Below, piece after piece: positions 27,000 through 34,651 of a DNA stretch of 64,000 nt (positions within the stretch are counted from its first letter, which is position 1; each line of letters begins with the position of its first letter). The stretch is from positions 1 to 64,000 of the forward strand of contig NZ_QXIY01000035.1 of NCBI RefSeq assembly GCF_003570995.1, written 5' to 3'. A program made the position numbers and the translations under genes. This stretch comes from Candidatus Cryosericum septentrionale. Its GTDB lineage: Bacteria > Caldisericota > Caldisericia > Cryosericales > Cryosericaceae. A model generated the notes under the pieces. The model had not been told where the DNA came from and made no database searches. It saw only the letters and a program-made list of their open reading frames with translations.

Positions 27000-28198
27000 A
27001 TCGCATTGCTGGTACCATCCGCAGCTTCTTTGCGCTGAACTCCAGCATGATCGCCCTGCTTGCCATGGTTGTCCTGGTGGGCATGGGCGAGAAGATGGCC
27101 GAGCGGTTCCTGCCGCTCTATCTCATGGCCGTCGGCGGCACGACGTGGGCGGTCGGCTCGCTGAACGGTATGGACAACCTGCTGTCGGCACTGTACAGCT
27201 TTCCCGGCGGATACCTCAGCGATCTCCTGGGCTACAAGAAGGCGCTCATCGTGTTCAACCTCGTCGCGATGGCGGGATATGTGATTGTCATTCTCGTCCC
27301 CACGTGGTGGGCGGTTCTCATCGGCGCCGTCTTCTTCATCTCCTGGACGGCGATCTCCCTGCCTGCGATTATGTCGCTGGTGAGCAAGGCCGTCCCAAAG
27401 GATAAGCGCACAATGGGCGTCAGCCTCCACTCGCTGACACGGCGCATCCCCATGGCTCTGGGGCCACTCGTGGGTGGCGCGCTCATCCAGGTGTTCGGAC
27501 GCATCAAGGGTGTCCAGATCTCGTTCGGGGTTGCCCTCTTGCTGGGGGCCGTGGCCATCGTGCTGGAGGTCTTCTTCATCAAGGAAGACCCGGACGCAGG
27601 CAAGAAGGACCGTGCTGTTCACCTCAGGGATTCCATCCGCTTCATTACGCCCGACCTGCGCAACCTGCTTATTTCGGACATCCTCATCCGGTTTGCCGAA
27701 CAGATTCCCTATGCGTTCGTCGTCCTCTGGGCCGTTGACCGGAACGGCATTACGCCCCTGCAATTCGGCGTCCTGACCACGATTGAGATGGTGACGGCGA
27801 TGCTTGTCTATATCCCCATCGCAATCCTGGCAGACCGCAACAGCAAGAAACCATTTGTACTGACGACCTTCGTCTTCTTTACGGCATTCCCGGTTGTGCT
27901 GTACTTCAGCCGGTCGTTCCCTGCTCTTTGCGGCGCCTTTGTGCTGCGTGGGCTCAAGGAATACGGTGAACCGACGCGGAAGGCGCTGATCATGGACCTT
28001 GCTCCGGAGAATGCCAAGGCGTCGACGTTTGGCACGTACTATCTCCTGCGCGACATCATCGTCTCGGTCGCCGCGTTTGGTGCCGCGTGGTTGTGGAACA
28101 AGGGACCGGGTGTCAACTTCTTCACTGCCGCCGCCTTCGGGGCTGCCGGCACAATCTACTTCGCGGTGTTTGGGCGCGACGTGAAGTCTGCCGCCTGA
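26975..28198 (+). CDS. Major facilitator superfamily transporter
   Basis: The 407-aa protein has about twelve hydrophobic helices. The loop between helices 2 and 3 reads GGYLSDLLGYKKAL, the MFS motif A, with its counterpart in the second half ILADRNSKKPFVL. NSSMIALLAMVVLVGMGEKM forms the first helix. Related carriers are drug or metabolite efflux proteins; the substrate is unknown. The start ATG 26975 has no clear ribosome site and lies in the loop of a long hairpin, so a later start (for instance ATG 27047, before MIALLAMVV) cannot be excluded. The 3' end overlaps the convergent PAP2 gene by 43 bases. Confidence 0.88.
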   Translation: MNQDSVPRHRIAGTIRSFFALNSSMIALLAMVVLVGMGEKMAERFLPLYLMAVGGTTWAVGSLNGMDNLLSALYSFPGGYLSDLLGYKKALIVFNLVAMAGYVIVILVPTWWAVLIGAVFFISWTAISLPAIMSLVSKAVPKDKRTMGVSLHSLTRRIPMALGPLVGGALIQVFGRIKGVQISFGVALLLGAVAIVLEVFFIKEDPDAGKKDRAVHLRDSIRFITPDLRNLLISDILIRFAEQIPYAFVVLWAVDRNGITPLQFGVLTTIEMVTAMLVYIPIAILADRNSKKPFVLTTFVFFTAFPVVLYFSRSFPALCGAFVLRGLKEYGEPTRKALIMDLAPENAKASTFGTYYLLRDIIVSVAAFGAAWLWNKGPGVNFFTAAAFGAAGTIYFAVFGRDVKSAA

Positions 28199-28890
28199 CG
28201 TTTCGTGGCTCTCCGCCGACGGACAAAGCCGGGCACGCCCAAGACGAGAATGGACCACCACAGCCCGATACCCCATCCCGCGAGGACGTCCGACAGGTAG
28301 TGCGCGCCGAGGTACAGGCGACTGAACCCGATTAACAGAGGGAAGAGAAATGCCAGGGCCAGCCACAGTCTCTTGAGCCTCGGTGACCGCGCAGAACGGA
28401 ACAGCAGGTAGAAGCCCAGCGCGTAGAGAGCTACCGAGATGTTCGCGTGGCCTGAAGGGAAGCTGCCATCCAACTCTGTCACGACAGAGAGAATCGCCGG
28501 GGGACGTGGACGTCCAAAACCAGCCTTGCCAAAGTAGACGACCAGTTCTGATCCGGCACAGGCCAACGCCAGTGTCAGGGCTGCCCGTTGTCTGCGGTTC
28601 CACAGGAAGATGACTGCGGCAACCACCATCAGGGTTGCCACCTCCCAGTTGCCCACAAACGAGACTGTTTCGAAGAAGCCTATGCCGAACGGCGTACGGT
28701 GCGCGGCCAACCAGTGCACGAGCCAGCCGTCTACGCGGACGATGCTCTCATTGTCGAGTATCTCCTCCGCGAGACCCGAAGCAAGGAAGGCGACATAGAT
28801 CAGCGCTGTACCGACAAGCACCGCAAACGGCCATGGGTTCTCTAGCCACTGATGGGCGCGGTTCGCGATGAACGAGGCCTGTTTTCTCAT
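28156..28890 (-). CDS. PAP2 superfamily membrane phosphatase
   Basis: The start is set at ATG 28890 (MRKQASFIANRA), giving 244 aa; it lacks a good ribosome site, and upstream ATG codons at 28923 and 28962 are alternatives. Six transmembrane segments are visible. All three PAP2 catalytic motifs are intact: KAGFGRPRPP, GSFPSGHAN and GFSRLYLGAHYLSDV. The enzyme should dephosphorylate lipid phosphates such as undecaprenyl pyrophosphate, phosphatidic acid or PGP on the outer membrane leaflet. Its last 14 codons overlap the convergent MFS gene. A second, broken PAP2 gene lies at 35575-36216. Confidence 0.9.
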   Translation of the reverse strand: MRKQASFIANRAHQWLENPWPFAVLVGTALIYVAFLASGLAEEILDNESIVRVDGWLVHWLAAHRTPFGIGFFETVSFVGNWEVATLMVVAAVIFLWNRRQRAALTLALACAGSELVVYFGKAGFGRPRPPAILSVVTELDGSFPSGHANISVALYALGFYLLFRSARSPRLKRLWLALAFLFPLLIGFSRLYLGAHYLSDVLAGWGIGLWWSILVLGVPGFVRRRRATKRQAADFTSRPNTAK

Positions 28891-29006
28891 GCAGACATGA
28901 TAGCAGAATAGACGCGAAAACATGCATGTCCGGGCTTGCCTGAAGGGGTTGTCCCGATACACTTCAGAGGCAGGAGCCCATTTCCGGAGGACTCCAGGAG
29001 GTACGA

Positions 29007-29726
29007 GTGCGCGACGTGAAGACCAGAGAAGCCTTTACTGCCGAACACCATGCGCTGCTGTTCGCATGGATCGCCCGGGAGGCGATCGTGCGTATTGGCG
29101 AGGAGGAGGCTGCGCCTGTCATACGCGCGGCCGTTCGACTGTATGGCGAACAGCGCGGCCATCGCATGGCGTTGCGGGCACAACAGGATGGACAACCCCT
29201 TTCCATGGCGAGCTATCTGTCGTATCGCGAGTGGGAGGTCCCTGCCGGCGAGATACAGCAGACCGGTCTGCCGTGGGGAGGAGACCTCCGGGCTCAGGTG
29301 CGCCGCTGCTGCTGGGCCACGACGTGGCAGCAGGAAGGACTCACTGACTACGGCAAGTACTACTGCCAGGAGATCGACAAGGCTGTTGTGCGTGGGTTCA
29401 ACCCCGACCTGGTCATCGACGTGAAGGGGACCAGGACGAACGGAAGCTGGATGTGTCAGCTCGTCTACCACGGAGCGTTCGAGGGGACCCTGGTCCACGA
29501 AGAGGCACAGCGGGCTCAGGAGAAGCGGATTCTTCCGTGGAGTTACCACACAGCGCATCTCTATGCGACGATGAGCGCAGTGCTGCAGCGGGAGCTGGGT
29601 ACTGCCGGTGTCGCTGCCTCGCAGGCGGCGCTGGAGACCTTTTCCGCACGATTTTGCATCGCCATGGCAGATGTCCTGGCCGGGGATGCCGGTACCGATT
29701 TCGACGTGCTTCCGGAGGAACGATGA
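29007..29726 (+). CDS. L-2-amino-thiazoline-4-carboxylic acid hydrolase family protein
   Basis: GTG 29007 follows AGGAGG (28996-29001) by five bases; 239 aa. The segment LYGEQRGHRMALRAQQDG, a central CCWATTWQQEG and HTAHLYATMSAVLQRELG recall the ATC-hydrolase family, named after Pseudomonas enzymes that open the thiazoline ring of 2-aminothiazoline-4-carboxylate toward cysteine. Many members in anaerobes are uncharacterised. The ATG of the next gene overlaps the stop (ATGA), so it is coupled to a PLP enzyme and then a fumarylacetoacetase-type hydrolase. I infer a joint catabolic role, substrate unknown. Confidence 0.75.
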   Translation: MRDVKTREAFTAEHHALLFAWIAREAIVRIGEEEAAPVIRAAVRLYGEQRGHRMALRAQQDGQPLSMASYLSYREWEVPAGEIQQTGLPWGGDLRAQVRRCCWATTWQQEGLTDYGKYYCQEIDKAVVRGFNPDLVIDVKGTRTNGSWMCQLVYHGAFEGTLVHEEAQRAQEKRILPWSYHTAHLYATMSAVLQRELGTAGVAASQAALETFSARFCIAMADVLAGDAGTDFDVLPEER

Positions 29727-30844
29727 GGTATGTCCTATGCTGTGCCCGGTGCGGCCGGGACTACGACGATGATAGGAGATGCCTGCGCTGTGAGTGTGGA
29801 GGAATGCTGGACCTGTGGTTCGAGCCGTCCTTCCGGCCCGGCATGACGGCCGGCCGACCGCATGATCAGTGGCGTTATCGCGAGGCACTGCCAGTCGGTG
29901 ATGACGTCGTGACGATGGGAGAGGGCTGGACGCCCCTCCTTCCGGTGACTTTCGACGGCCGGCAGCTTCTCGTCAAGCAGGAACAGCTGTTCCCCACCGG
30001 TTCCTACAAGGACCGGGGCGCGGCAGTGCTTATGACTCACCTGCGCGAGCTGGGGGTCGAGCAGGTCGTCGAGGACTCCTCAGGGAACGCAGGGTGCGCG
30101 GTGGCCGCTTATGCTGCTCGCGCGGGCATCGCCTGCGACATCTACGTACCCGAGGATACTCCCCCCGCCAAGACGGCGCAGATCCAGGCGTATGGGGCGA
30201 CGCTGCACCGCGTCCCCGGAACGCGTGAAGACACGGCGCGTGCGGCGCTCGAGGCGGCTGCGACGTGTGTGTACGCCAGCCACGTGTACAGCCCGTGGTT
30301 TCTGCAGGGGACCAAGACGTTTGCGTATGAGGTCGCCGAACAGCTCGGCTGGACAGCCCCCGATACCCTGGTCCTGCCCGCAGGCAACGGGACCCTGCTG
30401 CTGGGCGCGTACCTGGGGTTCACGGAGCTGGCGCGCGCGGGAATCGTGAGTCACGTGCCGCGCATCATCGCGGTACAGGCTGCGGCATGTGCGCCTCTTG
30501 CAGGCGCGTTCGCGGACGGCCTGGATGAACCCATCGAGATCCATGCGAGCCATACGGCTGCTGAGGGCATCGCCATTGCGACCCCGGCACGTGGTTCGCA
30601 AGTGCTGGCGGCGGTGCGTGCCACCGAGGGATTGTTCGTGACCGTTTCTGAACAGGAGATCGTCGGAAGTCTTCGGGATTGCTGCCGAGGAGGCTGGTTT
30701 ATCGAGCCGACGTCCGCCGCGGTGATCGCGGGCGCGCGCAGGTATGCCCGCATCGCAGCGCCGGACGAGACGATCGTGACAGCGTTTACCGGACATGGGT
30801 TGAAGGCGGCGGCCAAGATTGCCGAACTCGTGGAGTCTTTCTGA
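29723..30844 (+). CDS. Threonine-synthase-like PLP-dependent enzyme
   Basis: The start is ATG 29723, overlapping the preceding stop and preceded by GGAGGAA; 373 aa. The N terminus is a zinc-ribbon-like segment with C7, C10, C20, C23 and C25. Fold-type II PLP features follow: the Schiff-base Lys96 in GSYKDRGA, the substrate loop DSSGNAG, a glycine-rich phosphate site LPAGNGTLL and a C-terminal FIEPTSAA with TGHGLK. This matches threonine synthase and its relatives, including diaminopropionate- and cysteate-type lyases. With no thrA/thrB nearby and an ATC-hydrolase partner, a beta-elimination or replacement reaction on an unusual amino acid is as likely as threonine synthesis. Confidence 0.85.
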   Translation: MRYVLCCARCGRDYDDDRRCLRCECGGMLDLWFEPSFRPGMTAGRPHDQWRYREALPVGDDVVTMGEGWTPLLPVTFDGRQLLVKQEQLFPTGSYKDRGAAVLMTHLRELGVEQVVEDSSGNAGCAVAAYAARAGIACDIYVPEDTPPAKTAQIQAYGATLHRVPGTREDTARAALEAAATCVYASHVYSPWFLQGTKTFAYEVAEQLGWTAPDTLVLPAGNGTLLLGAYLGFTELARAGIVSHVPRIIAVQAAACAPLAGAFADGLDEPIEIHASHTAAEGIAIATPARGSQVLAAVRATEGLFVTVSEQEIVGSLRDCCRGGWFIEPTSAAVIAGARRYARIAAPDETIVTAFTGHGLKAAAKIAELVESF

Positions 30845-30859
30845 CAGGAGGAGGTCCTC

Positions 30860-31741
30860 ATGCAATTAGCAACATTCTCATACCTGGGTCGTGAGCAGGT
30901 GGGACTCGTTACACAGGACCACACCAGGATCGTGCCGCTCAATCAACTGCTGGGTATCGATGCCCCCGCGACGATGATCGAGCTCATCGAACAGTGGAAG
31001 GACCTGGGTCCCCGACTGCAGGCGGTGTCGGTCTCACCGGACACGGGCTTGCCCGTGGTAGATGTCGGACTCGTCGCTCCCATCCCACATCCACGACGCA
31101 ACATCATCTGCCTGGGCAAGAACTATCGAGACCACGTTGCTGAAGCTGTCGCGCTTGGGGGTCTCACATCAGGCATTCCGGCTGCTCCTGTCTACTTCTC
31201 CAAGATGGTCGACCGTGTACGCGGCTCAACCGAGTCCGTTCCCGTCCACACGGGTGTCACGAGTATGCTGGACTACGAGGCCGAGCTTGCCGTCATCATC
31301 GGAAGGGCGGGCCACGACATCGACCCTGGGAGTGTACACGAGTACATCTTCGGCTACTCCATCCTTAACGACATCACGGCGCGGGACCTTCAGAAAAGTC
31401 ATGACCAGTGGTTCAAGGGAAAGAGCCTGGACGGTACGTGCGCAATGGGCCCCGTCATTGTCACCGCGGACGAGATCGCGTATCCGCCGGCTCTGGACAT
31501 CGGGTGCAGCGTCAACGGTGAGTCGCGCCAGAAGGCTGTCACGTCGGACCTCATCTTTGGCATCACGGAGATTGTTAGTGATTTCAGCAGAGGTCTGACC
31601 CTGATGCCGGGCGACATCATCAGCACAGGGACGCCGGCGGGTGTCGGCATGGGCTTCCGTCCGTTCAGGTGGCTCAAACCCGGTGATGTCGTCGAGTGCC
31701 GGATCGAGGGTATCGGTACCCTTAGAAACACGATCGAATAA
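30860..31741 (+). CDS. Fumarylacetoacetate hydrolase family protein
   Basis: The start is ATG 30860 behind GGAGGAGG; 293 aa, fifteen bases after the PLP gene. FAH-fold features: NIICLGKNYRDHVAEA, SKMVDRVRGSTE, the metal-ligand region LDYEAELAVIIG, GYSILNDITARDLQ, FKGKSLDGTCAMGP and GDIISTGTPAGVG. The residues around the DYEAE acidic cluster bind the divalent metal. Family members cleave or decarboxylate beta-diketo acids and oxaloacetate. Here it is the last enzyme of a three-gene operon with an ATC-hydrolase-family protein and a PLP lyase, so it may process the keto acid released by the lyase. Confidence 0.93.
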   Translation: MQLATFSYLGREQVGLVTQDHTRIVPLNQLLGIDAPATMIELIEQWKDLGPRLQAVSVSPDTGLPVVDVGLVAPIPHPRRNIICLGKNYRDHVAEAVALGGLTSGIPAAPVYFSKMVDRVRGSTESVPVHTGVTSMLDYEAELAVIIGRAGHDIDPGSVHEYIFGYSILNDITARDLQKSHDQWFKGKSLDGTCAMGPVIVTADEIAYPPALDIGCSVNGESRQKAVTSDLIFGITEIVSDFSRGLTLMPGDIISTGTPAGVGMGFRPFRWLKPGDVVECRIEGIGTLRNTIE

Positions 31742-31742
31742 G

Positions 31743-31760
31743 CGTCAGGCGGCTCTGACG
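31743..31760. terminator. Hairpin between convergent genes
   Basis: CGTCAG (31743-31748) pairs with CTGACG (31755-31760), placed between the FAH stop and overlapping the end of the convergent membrane-protein gene. No T-run, so a modest bidirectional terminator call. Confidence 0.4.
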
Positions 31761-32041
31761 GCGCGGAACAGAATCCAGGAGCTCAGGATAGCCAGTGTGG
31801 CTATGGAAAGGGCAAGTGTTGCCCGGTACTCCTTGCGTTCTTCTTCAATCATTCGGCCGTGGTCGCGCAGCAGCATGGTCGCAGCCACGGAACCGGCGAT
31901 AACCAGCAGCAGCACCGACACGATATTGCTGGGAACATAGAGGTTACGCCCGCCGGATGCCATGGTCCATCCGTCCCAGACGTAGTTGCCTAGTCCCAGC
32001 AGGCCTCCTGTGAAGGCCATGATTGTCATGAGTCTTCTCAT
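31745..32041 (-). CDS. Small membrane protein of unknown function (98 aa)
   Basis: The start is ATG 32041 (MRRLMTIMAFTGG) eight bases behind GGAG. Three hydrophobic stretches are visible: residues 4-17, about 39-55 (VSVLLLVIAGSVAATML) and 75-93 (LALSIATLAILSSWILF), with a charged loop HGRMIEEERKEYR between the last two. No family is recognised. It is convergent with the FAH gene and marks the last typical high-GC gene before the AT-rich island. Confidence 0.6.
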   Translation of the reverse strand: MRRLMTIMAFTGGLLGLGNYVWDGWTMASGGRNLYVPSNIVSVLLLVIAGSVAATMLLRDHGRMIEEERKEYRATLALSIATLAILSSWILFRAVRAA

Positions 32042-32102
32042 CCAACACGCTCCATCATTGCTGGCCGGCTGTTGCCAGCACACAGGTCATTATATCAGGG
32101 TT

Positions 32103-32459
32103 GTGCCAGGAGACAGATCTGATTCCAAAGGAAACGCTGACTGGGCAAAACTCATTGGTAGGGACGAGGGCCTTCAATTAGTTCAGGAGACATTAGATAA
32201 AGGCTACATTGCGATAGGACTGGCTGTTTTCAAATTTGATTCAAGAGGAAATATAGGAAAGAATAGCAACTGTCTAACAGATTATGACCCTGAGACGGTT
32301 GTCCCTCCATTTGAAGTTGAAGTGACAGATATAACGAAAGAGGTCAAGATAGAACCAGAGCTTTCTTTTGGGTCAGAGCTTATTAATCTTTCTTTCATTG
32401 CAAAAGACGTTCAGGTTACAACAATCTGTGATGGGAAGTGGAGGATTTGTTTATCTTAA
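32103..32459 (+). pseudogene. AT-rich coding remnant or 5'-truncated hypothetical gene
   Basis: From about 32100 base composition drops sharply and an open frame reads DWAKLIGRDEGLQLVQETLD, GLAVFKFDSRGNIG and ending DGKWRICLS. The only in-frame starts are GTG 32103, without a ribosome site, and codons inside the neighbouring GC-rich region. The protein-like composition of the later part and the abrupt change suggest an integrated fragment whose 5' end was lost at the junction. No family recognised. Confidence 0.4.
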
Positions 32460-32791
32460 TATACTTTTGCAATTATGACTGCATTACAAAGGCTTATAAT
32501 GAAAAGGGAGTATTGTTGCATGTACCCCCCTATTTATTCTTCACAAAAACCTCAGGAAAATCTGCAATGAAAGTATGGTTGTACATTGCTTCGAAATTCT
32601 CTCAAAACTGTGGAAAACTCTTCGAGGTTCAGAGTCCAATATATAGAGGAAAATTAACCTGCTGAAAAGGATTGCAAGTTACAGAGGAGCAAAAAGCCTG
32701 TTGCAAGAAAAATGGATTAAGCTATTAGTAGAAGAGGAACAAATCTAGCCCTCAGAAAGGAGGCGATGGTTGTGCGAGAGGGAATAGCCCA
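32460..32791 (+). other. AT-rich stretch without a convincing gene
   Basis: The frames here have no ribosome sites and odd composition. The only notable item is AAAGGAGG at 32756-32763 in front of a 16-codon frame (ATG 32766, MVVREGIAQCWH...) that overlaps the start of the next gene and might couple its translation. Confidence 0.4.
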
Positions 32792-33106
32792 ATGCTGGCA
32801 TTCGGATTGCCTCTGATTAACGGTATAATAGCCGGAATAATTGCTATCCCATTTGGCATCGTCATCGTGACTTTTTCGCGCAATTACCTCATCGAGATCT
32901 TCATGCTAATAGCAGGTGCAGGCTGGATTGTCGGCGGCAGCCTGCTTCCCGGTTTATTCTGGCAATTGGGCGCTTCTGCGGATGGTTCTAAGAGAACGGC
33001 AATAAGCCCCACAGCGTCATTTTCCGGAGTTGTTCGCGAAAGCATGCCTGTCTACGCCCAGGAGATCGAAAAACGAACAAGCCCCGATGGGATAAGCACT
33101 TGGTAA
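32792..33106 (+). CDS. Small membrane protein in AT-rich island (104 aa)
   Basis: ATG 32792 lies six to eight bases after GAGAGGG. Residues 4-28 (FGLPLINGIIAGIIAIPFGI) and 33-58 (IEIFMLIAGAGWIVGGSLLPG) are two transmembrane helices, followed by a polar tail of about 45 residues ending SPDGISTW. No family recognised. The next small gene follows at 45 bases on the same strand, so both may belong to one mobile or plasmid-derived unit. Confidence 0.5.
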   Translation: MLAFGLPLINGIIAGIIAIPFGIVIVTFSRNYLIEIFMLIAGAGWIVGGSLLPGLFWQLGASADGSKRTAISPTASFSGVVRESMPVYAQEIEKRTSPDGISTW

Positions 33107-33151
33107 GAATTTACTAAGTCATTCGTTATCAGCAAAGGAGGATAGAAAGAA

Positions 33152-33469
33152 ATGGCTCAAATCAAAGTAACCCGTAAAGCTTATGTACGCAAAGACGGCA
33201 CCGTGGTAAAAGGTACCTCCTACTACACCAAAGATAAAGGGAAACTCGGCAAAACGCCTGAAAGTGAAAAGTGGTACCAGCATAATGTGGAAATGAACTG
33301 GCACAAGGACGAACCGGCTGAAGTGAGGCGAGCCAACGCGCTTAAGGCACACAAAGGCGATGAGCTAGCTACCGCCAGGACTTTGCAGGCGTTAGCCAAC
33401 GTGACTACGGACCCAGAGACTAGCGAGCTGGCAAAGAATGATGCTGATTACTTCTTCGCCAAGCATTAG
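33152..33469 (+). CDS. Small hydrophilic protein, conserved-hypothetical type (105 aa)
   Basis: ATG 33152 is ten bases after AAAGGAGG. The protein is basic and hydrophilic: AYVRKDGTVVKGTSYYTKDK, GKLGKTPESEKWY, EMNWHKDEPAEVRRANALK and a helical tail TLQALANVTTDPETSELAK. The N-terminal part resembles short proteins I recall from archaeal, phage and metagenomic sequences, always without function. The strong ribosome site and consistent codon use make it a real gene. Its composition is intermediate between the island and the host. Confidence 0.65.
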   Translation: MAQIKVTRKAYVRKDGTVVKGTSYYTKDKGKLGKTPESEKWYQHNVEMNWHKDEPAEVRRANALKAHKGDELATARTLQALANVTTDPETSELAKNDADYFFAKH

Positions 33470-33577
33470 TAGCTGATACGCAGGTTCTCACGGACCTTCG
33501 TGGTTTAGTCCTTTTCTTTCGTGAAGAAGTTTAGTGCACCGCCATGACCTGCCCTCAATAGTTGTACCACTTCTTAT

Positions 33578-33653
33578 ATTAGTACAAAGGACATTGATTA
33601 GTACAAAGGACATTGATTAGTACAAAGGACATTGATTAGTACAAAGGACATTG
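33578..33653 (+). repeat. Four perfect tandem copies of a 19-bp repeat (iteron-like)
   Basis: ATTAGTACAAAGGACATTG occurs four times head to tail without any mismatch (33578-33596, 33597-33615, 33616-33634, 33635-33653). Unit length and directness resemble plasmid replication iterons, but no Rep gene is adjacent. It lies in the 500-base stretch behind the 105-aa gene. Confidence 0.9.
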
Positions 33654-33670
33654 GGCTAAGCAGCATGCAA

Positions 33671-33751
33671 ATGGAAAAGTTTAAGGAACTTGGTCTAAGA
33701 GAACATTCTATTTGTCTGGAGGGAGAAATTCCTCCAGACTTTATCAATTGA
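33671..33751 (+). other. Possible 26-codon ORF with internal hairpin
   Basis: ATG 33671 opens MEKFKELGLREHSICLEGEI and ends at TGA 33749-33751. Inside it GTCTGGAGG (33714-33722) pairs perfectly with CCTCCAGAC (33731-33739), followed by TTTATC, so the stretch may instead be a terminator. No ribosome site is seen. Confidence 0.35.
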
Positions 33752-33812
33752 TCCTGAACGGACCCGCATAAATCCTAAGACTTCAGTTTTGAAAACGCAA
33801 TCAGTTGTGAAA

Positions 33813-33977
33813 ATGACAAAACCCATAAGAGACGATTATGGGTTCAATACCTGGGACGGACCTGGTGACCGAGGGGGGCTGACGATCTCGAAAGCGATCC
33901 AGCTGGTGTGACAGGCCAAAGGCGACGAGCGGAACCTGCCGGCCTTTCCGCCGTACTGCGATGAAGAGCTGGTCTAG
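33813..33977 (+). pseudogene. Short coding remnant with in-frame TGA
   Basis: From ATG 33813 a frame reads RDDYGFNTWDGPGDRGG, then LTISKAIQLV, a TGA at 33909-33911, and QAKGDERNLPAFPPYCDEEL up to TAG 33975-33977. From about 33880 the third codon positions are almost all G or C, like real genes of this chromosome, on both sides of the TGA. It is probably the residue of a disrupted gene; no family recognised. The end overlaps the stop of the convergent CBS gene. Confidence 0.4.
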
Positions 33978-34633
33978 CGAGCTCCCTGGATTTCGCGCAG
34001 GTCGATCACTGTCTCCTCGAGCTTGAGGAGACTGCGCATCGTGTCCTGGTCCACATCTGCCACCTTGAGGATGATGCGGATGCGCTTGGGCGATGCTGCA
34101 GGGAACGACGACACGGTCGTGACGAGCCCGCCCGCTTCGACGATGCGGTTGAACAGCGAGGCGAGAGCCCCCTTGCGGTTGTCTATCTCAAGAGATGCGC
34201 GGACACCCGGTGCGCGTGAACCGAGCATTTCGACGAACAACTTGAAGATGTCCGTTTCGGTGATGATCCCGACAAGCGCATGCGACTCCGGAGAGCTCAC
34301 GACGGGCAATGCGTCGACGTTGTGGTCAGCCATGGTCGCAGCAGCCATCTCGATGGGACAGTCAGGGCAGACTGTGACAACGTCCTGCTGCATGACTTGG
34401 CGTACAGGCAGGGCAGCGGCTTGGGCGCTGGCTTCCACCCAGCTGATGGGTCGGTCCACGGAGGGCAGCGCATACAGCAGGTCCTTCTCGGAGACGATGC
34501 CGATCAAGAGGTTGTCTTCGACGACAGGAAGACGGTGGACGTTGCGCGCGCGCATCATGTTGAGAGCGTCGGACAACCGTGCTTCGGGCTCGATCGTCAC
34601 GAGGTCGTACGTCATGCATTCACGAACAAGCAT
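33974..34633 (-). CDS. Tandem CBS domain protein with C-terminal ACT domain
   Basis: The 219-aa protein starts MLVRECMTYDLVTIEP and has two CBS domains: residues about 1-60 (LSDALNMMRARNVHRLPVVE) and about 75-135 (MQQDVVTVCPDCPIEMAAAT, IGIITETDIFKLF). An ACT-like domain follows (about 140-215; ASLEIDNRKGALASLFNRIV). This AcuB-type arrangement binds adenine nucleotides through the CBS pair and probably an amino acid through ACT. The target is unknown. The gene lies 18 bases downstream of the methyltransferase gene on the same strand. Confidence 0.9.
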   Translation of the reverse strand: MLVRECMTYDLVTIEPEARLSDALNMMRARNVHRLPVVEDNLLIGIVSEKDLLYALPSVDRPISWVEASAQAAALPVRQVMQQDVVTVCPDCPIEMAAATMADHNVDALPVVSSPESHALVGIITETDIFKLFVEMLGSRAPGVRASLEIDNRKGALASLFNRIVEAGGLVTTVSSFPAASPKRIRIILKVADVDQDTMRSLLKLEETVIDLREIQGAR

Positions 34634-34651
34634 CGGCTTCTGTCCGGGACC

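Noticed and set aside
32438-32665. 75-codon frame in the AT-rich island
   Set aside because: It has no ribosome site, overlaps the preceding frame and shows no protein-like pattern.
33578-33653. CRISPR array
   Set aside because: Units are directly adjacent without spacers and no cas gene is present.
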